Below are positions 1 through 8,808 of a DNA stretch of 64,000 bases, one piece after another. The notes beneath the pieces are model-generated. The model had not been told where the DNA came from and searched no databases. It saw nothing but the letters and a program-made list of their open reading frames with translations. Made by a program: the position numbers and the translations under genes. Each line of letters opens with the position of its first letter. Position 1 is the first letter of the stretch. This DNA is from Gaiellasilicea sp963806955 (lineage in GTDB: Bacteria > Actinomycetota > Thermoleophilia > Gaiellales > Gaiellaceae), in the NCBI GenBank assembly GCA_963806955.1, contig CAWDZG010000002.1, positions 1,426,001 through 1,490,000 on the forward strand. The letters run 5' to 3'.

Positions 1-1
1 G

Positions 2-1228
2 ACGGAGAAGGAGGAGGAGCGCCCGCTGCCCCACCTCAAGCCCGGCGACAGTCTGAGCGCGCTCGAGCTCGAGCCCGAGGGCCACGCGACGACGCCTCCG
101 GCGCGCTACACCGAGGCGAGCCTCGTGCAGGCGCTCGAAGAGCGCGGGATCGGCCGCCCGTCGACGTACGCGTCGATCATCGGCACGATCCTCGACCGCG
201 GCTACGTCTTCAAGCGCGGCACGGCGCTCGTCCCCTCGTTCCTCGCGTTCTCCGTCACCGGCCTGCTCGAGCAGCACTTCGGTCGCCTCGTCGACTACTC
301 CTTCACGGCCCAGATGGAGGACGACCTCGACCGGATCGCCGCCGGCGAGCAGGAGCGCGTCGACTGGCTGCGCCGGTTCTACTTCGGGGGCGGCGCCGAC
401 GGCGACGAAGGTCTGCACGCGCTCGTCTCGGACATCTCCGAGATCGACGCCCGCGCCGTCAACTCCTTCCCACTCGGCGAGAGCGGGATCGTGCTCCGGG
501 TGGGCCGCTACGGCCCCTACGTCGAGCGCGGCGACGAGCGCGCGAGCGTGCCCGAGGACATGGCGCCGGACGAGCTCACGGTCGAGAAGGCCGAGGAGCT
601 GCTGTCGGCGCCTTCGGGCGACCGCTCGCTCGGCGAGCATCCGGAGTGGGGCACGGAGGTCGCGGTCAGGGCGGGCCGCTACGGGCCGTACGTGACCGAG
701 GTGCTGCCGGAGGATGCGAAGGACAAGCCGCGCACCGCCTCGCTCTTCAAGTCGATGTCACCCGAGACCGTCACGCTCGACGAGGCGGTGCGGCTCCTCT
801 CGCTCCCGCGGGCACTCGGCGCCGATCCGGCCGACGGAGTGGAGATCACGGCGCAGAACGGCCGTTACGGCCCGTACGTGAAGAAGGCCACCGACTCCCG
901 CTCGCTCGAGGGCGAGGAGCAGCTCTTCACGATCACGCTCGACGAGGCGCTCGCGCTGCTCGCTCAGCCCAAGCAGCGCGGCCGCGGCGCGGCGAAGCCG
1001 CCCCTGCGCGAGTTGGGCCCCGACCCCGTGAGCGCGAAGCCGGTGGTGCTGAAGGAGGGCCGCTTCGGCCCGTATGTCACCGACGGGGAGACGAACGCGA
1101 GCCTGCGCCGCGGCGACGACCCGGAGACGGTCACGATCGAGCGCGCCGCGGAGCTGCTCGCCGACCGCCGCTCGAAGGGGCCGGCGCCGAAGAAGAAGCG
1201 CTCCAGCGGACGCCGTTCTGCTGCGTAG
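2..1228 (+). CDS. topA: DNA topoisomerase I, C-terminal part (5' truncated)
   Basis: The reading frame is open from the window edge, so this is the 3' part of topA. It relaxes negatively supercoiled DNA. The start of the visible part (ARYTEASLVQALEERGIGRPSTYA split over the 2-180 region) is the conserved end of the type IA catalytic core. After it come four zinc-free C-terminal repeats, each carrying a GRYGPYV or GRFGPYV signature (near 500, 680, 860 and 1065), as in actinobacterial TopA. The protein ends in a Lys/Arg-rich DNA-binding tail. The catalytic Tyr and TOPRIM domain lie upstream of the window. The next gene is the sigma factor, 250 bases downstream on the same strand. Confidence 0.95.
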   Translation, partial: TEKEEERPLPHLKPGDSLSALELEPEGHATTPPARYTEASLVQALEERGIGRPSTYASIIGTILDRGYVFKRGTALVPSFLAFSVTGLLEQHFGRLVDYSFTAQMEDDLDRIAAGEQERVDWLRRFYFGGGADGDEGLHALVSDISEIDARAVNSFPLGESGIVLRVGRYGPYVERGDERASVPEDMAPDELTVEKAEELLSAPSGDRSLGEHPEWGTEVAVRAGRYGPYVTEVLPEDAKDKPRTASLFKSMSPETVTLDEAVRLLSLPRALGADPADGVEITAQNGRYGPYVKKATDSRSLEGEEQLFTITLDEALALLAQPKQRGRGAAKPPLRELGPDPVSAKPVVLKEGRFGPYVTDGETNASLRRGDDPETVTIERAAELLADRRSKGPAPKKKRSSGRRSAA

Positions 1229-1478
1229 TCCGACCGGAAGCGCAAACTTTCAGTGTCAATCTGCGTCTCTCAGAACGAGGGCGCCCAAAGACGCGCTAGC
1301 GTAGCTGCGCGAAAACCGATCGCGACCCCTCACCGGAATAGACAGAGAAGGCTGGCCGTTCTGACCTTGTGACAGCAACGGCGGTCCGGTTCCCCTGGCA
1401 AAGGCAGGAAGAACAGCTTATGGTGCGTAAGTTTGTAGCTTCCCTCAAAGAAGGGCCTGAAAGGACTGACGCTTCGCT
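1229..1478 (+). other. Intergenic leader of the sigma-factor gene with a possible 20-codon upstream ORF
   Basis: There is no long gene here. The stretch is less G+C-rich than its flanks, as expected of a promoter/leader region. At 1420-1482 an ATG preceded by a purine-rich GGCAGGAAG opens a 20-codon frame (MVRKFVASLKEGPERTDASL). Its TGA overlaps the TTG start of the sigma gene (TTGA at 1479-1482), so the two could be translationally coupled. No -35/-10 pair was convincing enough to call. Confidence 0.4.
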
Positions 1479-2573
1479 TTGACGCAGAACCAGCTGATCG
1501 AATTGATTGAGTCGGAGCAGGTCAAGGCGCTCGTCGAGCGCTCGGAAGAGCGCGGGGTGATCGAGCCCGTCGAGTTCGAGGCATTCGTGCTCGAGCACGA
1601 CTTGAACGACGAGGAGACGGAACAGCTCACCCGCGAGCTCGAGACTCTCGGGCTCGAGGTCGGGCGCCTGGCCAAGAACAAGGAGGCCAAGGACGCCGAG
1701 AAGGAGAAGGAGAAGGAGTCCGAGGTCGAGCCCGCGCCGGTGGCGTCGGTCGCCACGGGTGCCGCGGACAGCCTCCAGCTCTTCCTCGCCGACGTCGGCC
1801 GCCACAAGCTGCTGAACGCGGCCCAGGAGGTGCAACTCGCGAAGCTGATCGAGCGCGGCGACCCGGTCGCCAAGCGCACGATGATCGAGTCGAACCTCCG
1901 GCTCGTCGTCTCGATCGCCAAGGGTTACCGCGGGCTCGGCGTCCCCTTCCTCGACCTGATCCAGGAGGGAACGCTCGGACTGAACCGGGCCGTCGAGAAG
2001 TTCGACTGGCGCCGCGGCTTCAAGTTCTCGACCTACGCGACCTGGTGGATCCGCCAGTCGGTGCAGCGTGCCGTCGCCAACCACGCGCGGACGATCCGCG
2101 TGCCCGTCCACGTCGTCGAGCGCCAGCAGAAGCTGTCGCGCGCAGCCCGCCGGCTCGAGGTCGAGCTCGGCCGCGAGGCGACGAAGCAGGAGCTCGCCGA
2201 GGCGACCGGGCTGCCGATCCAGCACGTGGACGAGGCGCTCGGCGCCGCGCACGCATCCGTCTCGCTGAATCAGACGGTCGGCGCGGACGACGAGGGTGAG
2301 CTCGGCGACCTCTTCGCGGACCGCGAGGCCGTCGACCCGTTCGACGAGGCGGAGGAGTCGCTGCGCAAGCAGGGCGTCCGCCGGGCACTCGACGCGCTGC
2401 CCGAGCGGGAGCGGCGAATCCTCGAGCTGCGCTTCGGCTTCGAGGGAGAGCCCTGGACGCTCGAGGCGATCGGGCACGAGCTCGACCTGACGCGCGAGCG
2501 TGTCCGCCAGCTCGAGGGCCAGGCGCTCTCGCGGCTCGCGGCGCTGCGCGATCTCGCCTCGCTCGCGGCCTAG
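1479..2573 (+). CDS. RNA polymerase sigma factor, SigA/RpoD family
   Basis: A 364-residue sigma-70 factor directing RNA polymerase to -10/-35 promoters. An acidic N-terminal region 1.1-like segment (about 1-60) and a Lys/Glu-rich linker precede region 1.2 (about 98-130). Region 2 (about 135-205) carries the core-binding and -10 melting motifs (DLIQEGTLGLNRAVEKFD, FSTYATWWIRQ). Region 3 follows, and region 4 (about 300-350) has the RERVRQLEGQAL helix-turn-helix. The TTG start is chosen because GAAAGGA lies 12 nt upstream and the conserved N-terminus begins there. It is either the primary sigma or a close group 2 paralogue: the C-terminal end (SLAA) lacks the usual HPSRS-type ending. A perfect hairpin follows the stop. 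Confidence 0.93.
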   Translation: MTQNQLIELIESEQVKALVERSEERGVIEPVEFEAFVLEHDLNDEETEQLTRELETLGLEVGRLAKNKEAKDAEKEKEKESEVEPAPVASVATGAADSLQLFLADVGRHKLLNAAQEVQLAKLIERGDPVAKRTMIESNLRLVVSIAKGYRGLGVPFLDLIQEGTLGLNRAVEKFDWRRGFKFSTYATWWIRQSVQRAVANHARTIRVPVHVVERQQKLSRAARRLEVELGREATKQELAEATGLPIQHVDEALGAAHASVSLNQTVGADDEGELGDLFADREAVDPFDEAEESLRKQGVRRALDALPERERRILELRFGFEGEPWTLEAIGHELDLTRERVRQLEGQALSRLAALRDLASLAA

Positions 2574-2593
2574 CGGCCGCCGGACGACGATCT

Positions 2594-2620
2594 CGGAGGG
2601 CGGCCACGTGCCGCCCTCCG
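2594..2620 (+). terminator. Terminator-like hairpin after the sigma-factor gene
   Basis: An 11-bp perfect stem (arms 2594-2604 and 2610-2620) with loop CACGT begins 21 nt after the sigma stop codon. There is no strong T-tract after it, which is common in high-G+C actinobacteria. Confidence 0.65.
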
Positions 2621-2712
2621 TCGTTCCGTGCCTCCCGACCTCATTTGCCTCCGCCGCATTACGCAGGGATACTCCCGCTGAACCCGGGGAGCCGGAGCGA
2701 AAGGAGATCATC

Positions 2713-4407
2713 TTGAGGAACAAATGGCACAAGTTGCTGATGCTGCTCGTCGCGGCCATGTTGGCCGTCTCGGCGGGCTGCGGCGGCGACGATGAGGAGA
2801 GCGGGGATGGTGGTGGCGCGACCACCGAAGCCTCGGGTGGGGACGGGGGCGGCACGCTCGTCTTCGGGACGTCCGCGGATCCCGTCGTGCTCGACGGCGC
2901 GCTCGTCTCGGACGGCGAGTCGCTGCGCGCCATCGACCAGATGTTCGAGGGCCTCGTCACCCTCTCGGCGGGGGGCACGGACATCGAGCCGGCTCTCGCG
3001 ACCGAGTGGGAGGCCAGCGAGGACGGCCTCGCGTGGACGTTCACCCTCCAGGAGGGCGTCACGTTCCACGACGGCGAGCCGTTCAACGCCGAGGCGGTCT
3101 GCTTCAACTTCGACCGCTGGTACAACTTCCCGGCCCCGCTGCAGAGCCCGTCCGCCTCGTATTACTGGCAGACGGTGTTCGGCGGGTTCGCCGACCCGGC
3201 TGAGGGCAGCCCGGACACGAGTCTCTACAAGAGCTGCGAGGCCACCGACGACACGACGGTCGTCCTCAACCTGACCAAGGCCTCATCGTCGTTCCTCGGC
3301 GCGCTCGCGCTGACGAACTTCACGATTGCGAGCCCGAAGGCGCTGCAGGAGTTCGGCGCCGACGAGGGCACGGTCGACGAGGACACGGGCTTCCGCCCGA
3401 CGGGCACGTACGGCACCGCGCATCCGGTCGGCACCGGCCCGTTCAAGTTCGAGTCGTGGACGCGAGGCGACCGCCTCGTGATGGTCCGCAACGACGACTA
3501 CTGGGGCGACAAGGCGAAGCTCGAGCGGCTGATCTTCCGGCCGATCTCGGACAACGCCGCCCGGCTCCAGGCGCTCCAGTCCGGCGAGATCCAGGGCTAC
3601 GACCTGGTCGAGCCGCAGGACGTGCCGACGATCGAGGGCGACGAGAACCTGCAGATCCTCGACCGGCCGGCGTTCAACGTCGGCTACGTCGGGATCAACC
3701 AGGCGACCAAGCCGCTCGACCAGCTCGAGGTCCGTCAGGCGATCGCCCACGCGCTCAACCGGCAGGAAGTGGTGGACAACTTCTACGCCGGCCGCGGCGA
3801 GGTGGCGCACGAGTTCCAGCCGCCGGACCTGTTCGGCTACGCGGACGACGTGACGCAGTACGAGTTCGATTCGGCCAAGTCGAAGGAGCTGCTCGAAGCG
3901 GCGGGCATCACGACGCCCCTCGAGATCACCTTCTGCTACCCGACGGACGTGTCACGCCCGTACATGCCCGACCCGCAGCGCAACTTCGAGGCGTTCGCGG
4001 CCAGCATGAACGAGTCCGGCTTCAAGATCACGCCGAAGGCGGCGCCGTGGAGCCCGGACTACCTCGGCATGGTGGACGAGGGCAACTGCCCCCTCTACCT
4101 GCTCGGGTGGACGGGTGACTATGCCGACCCGGACAACTTCGTGGGCACGTTCTTCCAGAGCCCGCAGAAGGCGTGGGGCTTCGACAACCAGGAGTTGTTC
4201 TCGAAGCTCGACGAGGCCGAGACGGAGACCGATCAGGACGCGCGGATCGCTCTCTACCAGGAGGCCAACCGCATGATCGCCGACTTCATCCCGGGCGTTC
4301 CGTACGTCCACACGAAGCCGGCGCTCGCCTTCGCGGCGAACGTCCAGGGGTACGAGCCGAGTCCCGTCTCGCTCGAGCCCTTCGCGGTCGTTTCGATCGA
4401 GGAATAG
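2713..4407 (+). CDS. Peptide ABC transporter substrate-binding lipoprotein (DppA/OppA family)
   Basis: Extracytoplasmic receptor of the importer encoded by the next four genes, 564 residues. The TTG start at 2713 is set by AAGGAG at 2701-2706 (6-nt spacing) and gives a classic lipoprotein signal: RNKW, a hydrophobic core, then lipobox SAGC. An acidic Gly/Ser/Thr linker leads into the SBP_bac_5 fold (VFGTSADPVVLDGALVSDGE, GTGPFKFESWTRGD, VRQAIAHALNR). Upstream in-frame codons extend the open frame to 2500 but overlap the sigma gene and have no RBS. The fold fits oligopeptide, dipeptide or nickel-type receptors. Substrate is not readable from sequence, but the operon composition favours peptides. 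Confidence 0.93.
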   Translation: MRNKWHKLLMLLVAAMLAVSAGCGGDDEESGDGGGATTEASGGDGGGTLVFGTSADPVVLDGALVSDGESLRAIDQMFEGLVTLSAGGTDIEPALATEWEASEDGLAWTFTLQEGVTFHDGEPFNAEAVCFNFDRWYNFPAPLQSPSASYYWQTVFGGFADPAEGSPDTSLYKSCEATDDTTVVLNLTKASSSFLGALALTNFTIASPKALQEFGADEGTVDEDTGFRPTGTYGTAHPVGTGPFKFESWTRGDRLVMVRNDDYWGDKAKLERLIFRPISDNAARLQALQSGEIQGYDLVEPQDVPTIEGDENLQILDRPAFNVGYVGINQATKPLDQLEVRQAIAHALNRQEVVDNFYAGRGEVAHEFQPPDLFGYADDVTQYEFDSAKSKELLEAAGITTPLEITFCYPTDVSRPYMPDPQRNFEAFAASMNESGFKITPKAAPWSPDYLGMVDEGNCPLYLLGWTGDYADPDNFVGTFFQSPQKAWGFDNQELFSKLDEAETETDQDARIALYQEANRMIADFIPGVPYVHTKPALAFAANVQGYEPSPVSLEPFAVVSIEE

Positions 4408-4436
4408 GTAGACCGAGCCGCTAGAGTCGGCGGGCG

Positions 4437-5441
4437 ATGCTGAGGTTCATCGTCCGCCGGCTCTTGCTGCTCATCCCGATCCTGCTCGGCCTGTCGATCC
4501 TCGTCTTCCTCTGGATCAGGCTCCTGCCGGGCGGGCCGGCCCAGGCGCTACTCGGCGAGCGCGGCACCGAAGCGCAAGAGGCGGCGATCGAGCGCCAGTA
4601 CGGGCTCGACAAGCCGATCCACGTGCAGTACTGGCGGTACGTCCAGACGGTCGCGCAGGGCAACTTCGGCGACAGCATCGCGACGCGCCAGCCCGTGGTG
4701 GAGGAGCTGAAGCAGCGCTTCCCTGCGACGATCGAGCTCGCGGTCGCGGCGATGCTGTTCTCGATCGTGCTCGGGGTGCCGCTCGGCTTCCTGGCGGCGA
4801 AGCGTTACGGCGGGCCGCTCGACCACCTCAGCCTGCTCGTCTCGCTGCTCGGGATCTCGATCCCGATCTTCTTCCTCGCGATCCTGCTCAAGTACGTCTT
4901 CGCGGTGAAGCTCGGCTGGCTCCCGACCGTCGGGAGGATCTCGGTGCTGATCGACGTCGACCATCCGACCGGCTTCTACGTGCTCGACGCCTTGATCTCG
5001 GGCAACCTCGAGGCGTTCTGGGACACGCTCAAGCACCTCGTCCTTCCTGCGGTCGCGCTCGGCTCGATCCCGCTTGCGGTGGTCGCGCGGATCACGCGCG
5101 CCGCCGTGCTCGACGTCCAGAACGAGGACTACGTGCGGACGGCGCGGGCGAAGGGCATGTCGCCCGGGATCGTCGACCGCCGGCACGTGCTCCGCAACGC
5201 GCTGCTGCCGATCGCGACGATCATCGGCCTCCAGACCGGCCTGCTGTTGTCGGGCGCCGTGCTGACCGAGACGGTCTTCGCCTGGCCCGGGCTCGGCACG
5301 TGGCTCGTGAACGCGATCCGCGTGCGGGACTTCCCGGTCCTCCAGGGCGGGATCCTCTTCGTCTCGGTCGTGTTCGTGCTCGTCAACCTCGTCGTCGACG
5401 TCCTGTACGCGGTCATCAACCCGAGGATCCGGTACTCGTGA
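4437..5441 (+). CDS. Peptide ABC transporter permease (DppB/OppB family)
   Basis: 334-residue inner-membrane permease. An N-terminal TM segment (FIVRRLLLLIPILLGLSIL) begins the characteristic DppB N-domain with its LPGGPAQALLGERGTE motif. Further TM helices and the EAA loop that docks the ATPase (RTARAKGMSPGIVDRRHVLR) follow. The family length is about 310-340, so it is complete. It lies 29 nt after the receptor gene. TAGAGT at 4422-4427 sits 9 nt before the ATG, so a second promoter within the operon is possible. The stop overlaps the next start as GTGA. Confidence 0.93.
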   Translation: MLRFIVRRLLLLIPILLGLSILVFLWIRLLPGGPAQALLGERGTEAQEAAIERQYGLDKPIHVQYWRYVQTVAQGNFGDSIATRQPVVEELKQRFPATIELAVAAMLFSIVLGVPLGFLAAKRYGGPLDHLSLLVSLLGISIPIFFLAILLKYVFAVKLGWLPTVGRISVLIDVDHPTGFYVLDALISGNLEAFWDTLKHLVLPAVALGSIPLAVVARITRAAVLDVQNEDYVRTARAKGMSPGIVDRRHVLRNALLPIATIIGLQTGLLLSGAVLTETVFAWPGLGTWLVNAIRVRDFPVLQGGILFVSVVFVLVNLVVDVLYAVINPRIRYS

Positions 5442-6346
5442 GCATCGCGCAGCTCGAGGCCCGCGAGGTCGCGATGGAGGCGCCGAGCGGCCTGTGGCGC
5501 GAGGCGTGGTACCGGCTGCGCCGCAACCCCGGTGCGATCGTCGGCTTCTCGCTGGTGATGGTCTTCGTGCTTCTGGCGATCTTCGCGCCGCTGATCGCGC
5601 CCTTCGACCCGCGTGCCCAGAACCTGTCGCTGCTCCAGGGCGGCTGCTGCCCTGGCCCGAGCGGCGAGCACCTCTTCGGCGTCGACGACCTCGGCCGCGA
5701 CGAGTTCTCGCGGGTCGTCTACGGCGCACGCTTCTCGCTGCTGATCGGGATCGTCTCGGTCGCCGTCGGGCTCTCGTTCGGGCTCGTGCTCGGCGCGATC
5801 GCCGGCTACGTCGGCGGGATCGTCGACAGCATCGTGATGCGGTTGATGGACATCATGCTCTCGATCCCTGGACTGCTCCTCGCGATCGGGATCGTCGCGG
5901 CGCTCGGCCAGGGCCTGATCCAGATCATGGTGGCGGTCGGCGCGACCCAGATACCCATCTTCGCCCGGCTGCTGCGGGGGTCGATCCTCGCCCAGCGTGA
6001 GAACGACTTCGTCCTCGCTGCTCGCTCGATCGGCGTGCCGCGACGGAAGATCCTCGCGTCGCACATCCTCCCGAACGCGATCTCGCCGGTGATCGTGCAG
6101 GGCACGCTCGCTCTGGCGACCGCGATCATCGATGTCGCCGGTCTCGGCTTCCTCGGCCTCGGTCCGCAGGATCCGTCGACGCCCGAGTGGGGGACGATGC
6201 TGACCGACACGACCCGCTACCTCCAGACCGCGCCGCACCTGGCGCTGATCCCGGGCTTCGCGATCGTGCTCTCCGTGCTCGGCTTCAACCTGATCGGCGA
6301 CGGCCTCCGCGAGGCGCTCGACCCGAAGTTGCGTGGACGTGGCTAG
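5438..6346 (+). CDS. Peptide ABC transporter permease (DppC/OppC family)
   Basis: Second permease, 302 residues. The GTG at 5438 overlaps the DppB-like stop by 4 nt, typical of translational coupling. ATG at 5474 is an alternative. DppC signature: an N-terminal cytoplasmic stretch (LWREAWYRLRRNPGAIVGF), first TM helix, then a periplasmic segment with FGVDDLGRDEFSRVVYGAR. The EAA loop is IGVPRRKILASHILPNAIS. It forms the channel with the preceding permease. Open codons upstream to 5300 overlap dppB and are not used. Confidence 0.93.
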   Translation: MSIAQLEAREVAMEAPSGLWREAWYRLRRNPGAIVGFSLVMVFVLLAIFAPLIAPFDPRAQNLSLLQGGCCPGPSGEHLFGVDDLGRDEFSRVVYGARFSLLIGIVSVAVGLSFGLVLGAIAGYVGGIVDSIVMRLMDIMLSIPGLLLAIGIVAALGQGLIQIMVAVGATQIPIFARLLRGSILAQRENDFVLAARSIGVPRRKILASHILPNAISPVIVQGTLALATAIIDVAGLGFLGLGPQDPSTPEWGTMLTDTTRYLQTAPHLALIPGFAIVLSVLGFNLIGDGLREALDPKLRGRG

Positions 6347-7352
6347 AGAGCCGCTGCTCACCGTCGACGACCTGCACGTCCAGTTCGGGACGAGCCGCGG
6401 GCTCGTCTACGCCGTCAACGGGATCTCGTTCGACATCGCGCCGGGAGAGACGCTCGGGATCGTCGGCGAGTCCGGCTGCGGCAAGAGCGTCACCTCGCTT
6501 GCACTGCTCGGGATCCTCGCCCGCAACGGCCGCGTCACCCGCGGCACGGCGATGTTCGGCGGCCGCGACCTCCTCAGCCTGAAGGACGACGAGCTCCGCT
6601 CGATCCGCGGCCGCGACATCGCGATGATCTTCCAGGACCCGATGACCTCGCTGAACCCGGTGCTGACGATCGGCCGGCAGCTGCGGGAGCCGCTCGAGGC
6701 GCACTTCGGGATGGACCGCGCGCAGGCCGACAAGCGCTCGGTCGAGCTGCTCGACCAGGTGGGGATCCCGGGCGCGCGGAACCGGCTGAAGGACTACCCA
6801 CACCAGTTCTCGGGCGGCATGCGGCAGCGGGCGATGATCGCGATGGCGCTCGCCTGCGAGCCGAAGGTGCTGATCGCGGACGAGCCGACGACGGCGCTCG
6901 ACGTCACGATCCAGGCGCAGATCCTCGAGCTCCTGAAGACCCTCGTCGCGGAGCGCGACACCGCGTTGATCATGATCACGCACGACCTCGGCGTCGTCGC
7001 CGGCATGTGCGAGCGCGTGAACGTGATGTACGCGGGGATGTTCGTCGAGACGGGCAGCGCCTCGCGCCTCTTCTCGCAGCCGCGCCACCCCTACACGCTC
7101 GGCCTGCTCGAGAGCGTTCCGCGGATCGACGCGGGTCGCCGCCAGAAGCTGATGCCGATCCCGGGCGCGCCGCGGAACATGCTCAGCCCGCCGGCCGAAT
7201 GCCCGTTCGCGCCGCGCTGCCGCTACGAAGTCGAGCAGTCGCGCCAGGAGGTCCCGGCGCTCGAGGAGATCGAGCCCGGGCACCACGTCGCCTGCTTCAA
7301 CCCCGTGCCGGCGGACGAGTGGCAGCGGCAGCGGCTCGGCGGTGCGGCGTGA
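6333..7352 (+). CDS. Peptide ABC transporter ATP-binding protein (DppD/OppD family)
   Basis: 339-residue ATPase energising the importer. Walker A GESGCGKS, Q-loop FQDPMTSLNPV, signature SGGMRQR, Walker B LIADEPTTALD and H-loop ITHDLGVV are all present. The C-terminal oligopeptide-transport extension has the family Cys cluster (ECPFAPRC ... ACF). The GTG at 6333 overlaps the DppC stop by 14 nt; GTG at 6339 (MAREPLL) is equally possible. It is co-translated with the next ATPase through another GTGA overlap. Confidence 0.94.
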   Translation: MDVAREPLLTVDDLHVQFGTSRGLVYAVNGISFDIAPGETLGIVGESGCGKSVTSLALLGILARNGRVTRGTAMFGGRDLLSLKDDELRSIRGRDIAMIFQDPMTSLNPVLTIGRQLREPLEAHFGMDRAQADKRSVELLDQVGIPGARNRLKDYPHQFSGGMRQRAMIAMALACEPKVLIADEPTTALDVTIQAQILELLKTLVAERDTALIMITHDLGVVAGMCERVNVMYAGMFVETGSASRLFSQPRHPYTLGLLESVPRIDAGRRQKLMPIPGAPRNMLSPPAECPFAPRCRYEVEQSRQEVPALEEIEPGHHVACFNPVPADEWQRQRLGGAA

Positions 7353-8425
7353 GTACGAACGGCGGCGACGCGCTCGTCCAGGTCGAGGACCTGAAGGTCT
7401 GGTTCCCGATCCGCAGCGGGCTCGTGCTCGACCGGCACGTCGGCGACGTCAAGGCCGTCGACGGCGTCACACTGGAGATCCGGCGCGGCGAGACACTCGG
7501 GCTCGTCGGTGAGTCGGGCTGCGGCAAGTCGACGGTCGGCCGCGCGCTCCTGCGCCTCTATGAGCCGACCGCGGGCCGGATCGTCTTCGACGGGATCGAC
7601 ATCACGAACATGAGCGAGCGCGAGCTGCGCCCGCTGCGCAAGCGGATGCAGATGATCTTCCAGGACCCGTACGCCTCCCTGAACCCGCGCCACTCGGTCG
7701 GGCGGATGGTGGGCGAGCCGCTCCGCGTCCACGGCCGCGGCGGCAAGGGGCTCGGAAAGAAGGTGCGCGAGCTGCTCCAGGTCGTCGGCCTGCCGGCCGA
7801 CGCGGTCTCGCGCTACCCGCACGAGTTCTCGGGTGGCCAGCGGCAGCGGATCGGCCTCGCCCGCGCGCTTGCTCTCAACCCTGACTTCCTCGTCTGCGAC
7901 GAGCCGGTGTCGGCGCTCGACGTCTCGATCCAGGCTCAGATCGTCAATCTGATGGAGGAGCTGCAGAAGGACTTCGAGCTCACGTATCTCTTCATCGCGC
8001 ACGACCTCGCGGTCGTCCGCCACATCTCCGACCGGATCGCGGTGATGTACCTCGGCCAGATCATGGAGCTCTCGCCCGCGGACGACCTCTATGACAATCC
8101 GCTGCACCCGTACACGATCTCGCTGCTCTCGGCGATCCCGATTCCCGACCCCGAGATCGAGCGCCGGCGCACGTCGATCCTCCTCCAGGGCGACCTGCCG
8201 AGCCCGGCGAACCCGCCGGCCGGGTGCCGGTTCCACACGCGCTGCCCCCACGTGCAGGAGACGCGTTGCCGGGACGAGGAGCCGGCGCTGCGGCCGCTCG
8301 ACGACCACCTCGTCAAGTGCCACTTCGCCGAGGAGATCAAGGCCGGGAAGATCCAGCCGCGGCAGCGCGAGGTCGTCTTCGAGCCGGGGGAGCGCGAAGC
8401 GGCGTCCGGGCCGCCGGTCGTCTGA
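7349..8425 (+). CDS. Peptide ABC transporter ATP-binding protein (DppF/OppF family)
   Basis: 358-residue second ATPase. Walker A GESGCGKST, Q-loop FQDPYASLNP, signature SGGQRQR, Walker B VCDEPVSALD, H-loop IAHDLAVV. The C-terminal extension carries CRFHTRCPHVQETRC and KCHF, the Cys pattern of OppF-type ATPases. Start GTG 7349 overlaps the previous stop. The open frame continues upstream to 7007, but that part is a shadow of dppD. The stop TGA overlaps the next ATG (TGATG). Confidence 0.94.
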   Translation: MSTNGGDALVQVEDLKVWFPIRSGLVLDRHVGDVKAVDGVTLEIRRGETLGLVGESGCGKSTVGRALLRLYEPTAGRIVFDGIDITNMSERELRPLRKRMQMIFQDPYASLNPRHSVGRMVGEPLRVHGRGGKGLGKKVRELLQVVGLPADAVSRYPHEFSGGQRQRIGLARALALNPDFLVCDEPVSALDVSIQAQIVNLMEELQKDFELTYLFIAHDLAVVRHISDRIAVMYLGQIMELSPADDLYDNPLHPYTISLLSAIPIPDPEIERRRTSILLQGDLPSPANPPAGCRFHTRCPHVQETRCRDEEPALRPLDDHLVKCHFAEEIKAGKIQPRQREVVFEPGEREAASGPPVV

Positions 8426-8808
8426 TGCTCCGTCTGCGGGTCCGCGGGGGCGACCTGGAGCCCGGCGCCTGGGTTTACGCTTGGGTCGCGAACGACGGCG
8501 TGATCTATGTCGGCGCGACGACGCTGCATCCGGCTGCGCGGACCTGGCTGCACCTTCACGACGACGATCCCGGCGTCGGCCGGATCCGCGCGCGCTTCCC
8601 GGCTGTCGCCGACGAGCCGATCGAGGTGCTCGCCCATGAGCTCCCCGACGGCGTCGACCGGCAGCAGGTGCGGCATGGCGCTGTGGCCGAGCTCGATGCA
8701 CGCGGCCTGCTCTCGACCCGTCACGTTTGCGCTGCGGCGCGAGCCACGGAGCCGCACGCGGAGTCAGCCCGTTTCGTCGCCGCGCTCGCGGACGAGCTCG
8801 GCCGGTGA
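8425..8808 (+). CDS. Small GIY-YIG-like protein at the end of the peptide-transport operon
   Basis: 127 residues. The pattern WVYAW (about 16-20) followed by VIYVG (26-30), then an Arg at 39 and His at 43/45, follows the GIY-YIG nuclease order (GIY, YIG, conserved Arg, His). A Glu in a later helix (AVAELDARG) could supply the metal ligand. Overlap with the DppF-like gene (TGATG) and with the next gene (GTGA) places it in one transcript with the importer. Role unknown: it may be an active small nuclease or a repurposed fold. The motif match is my reading and is not supported by an alignment. Confidence 0.6.
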   Translation: MLRLRVRGGDLEPGAWVYAWVANDGVIYVGATTLHPAARTWLHLHDDDPGVGRIRARFPAVADEPIEVLAHELPDGVDRQQVRHGAVAELDARGLLSTRHVCAAARATEPHAESARFVAALADELGR

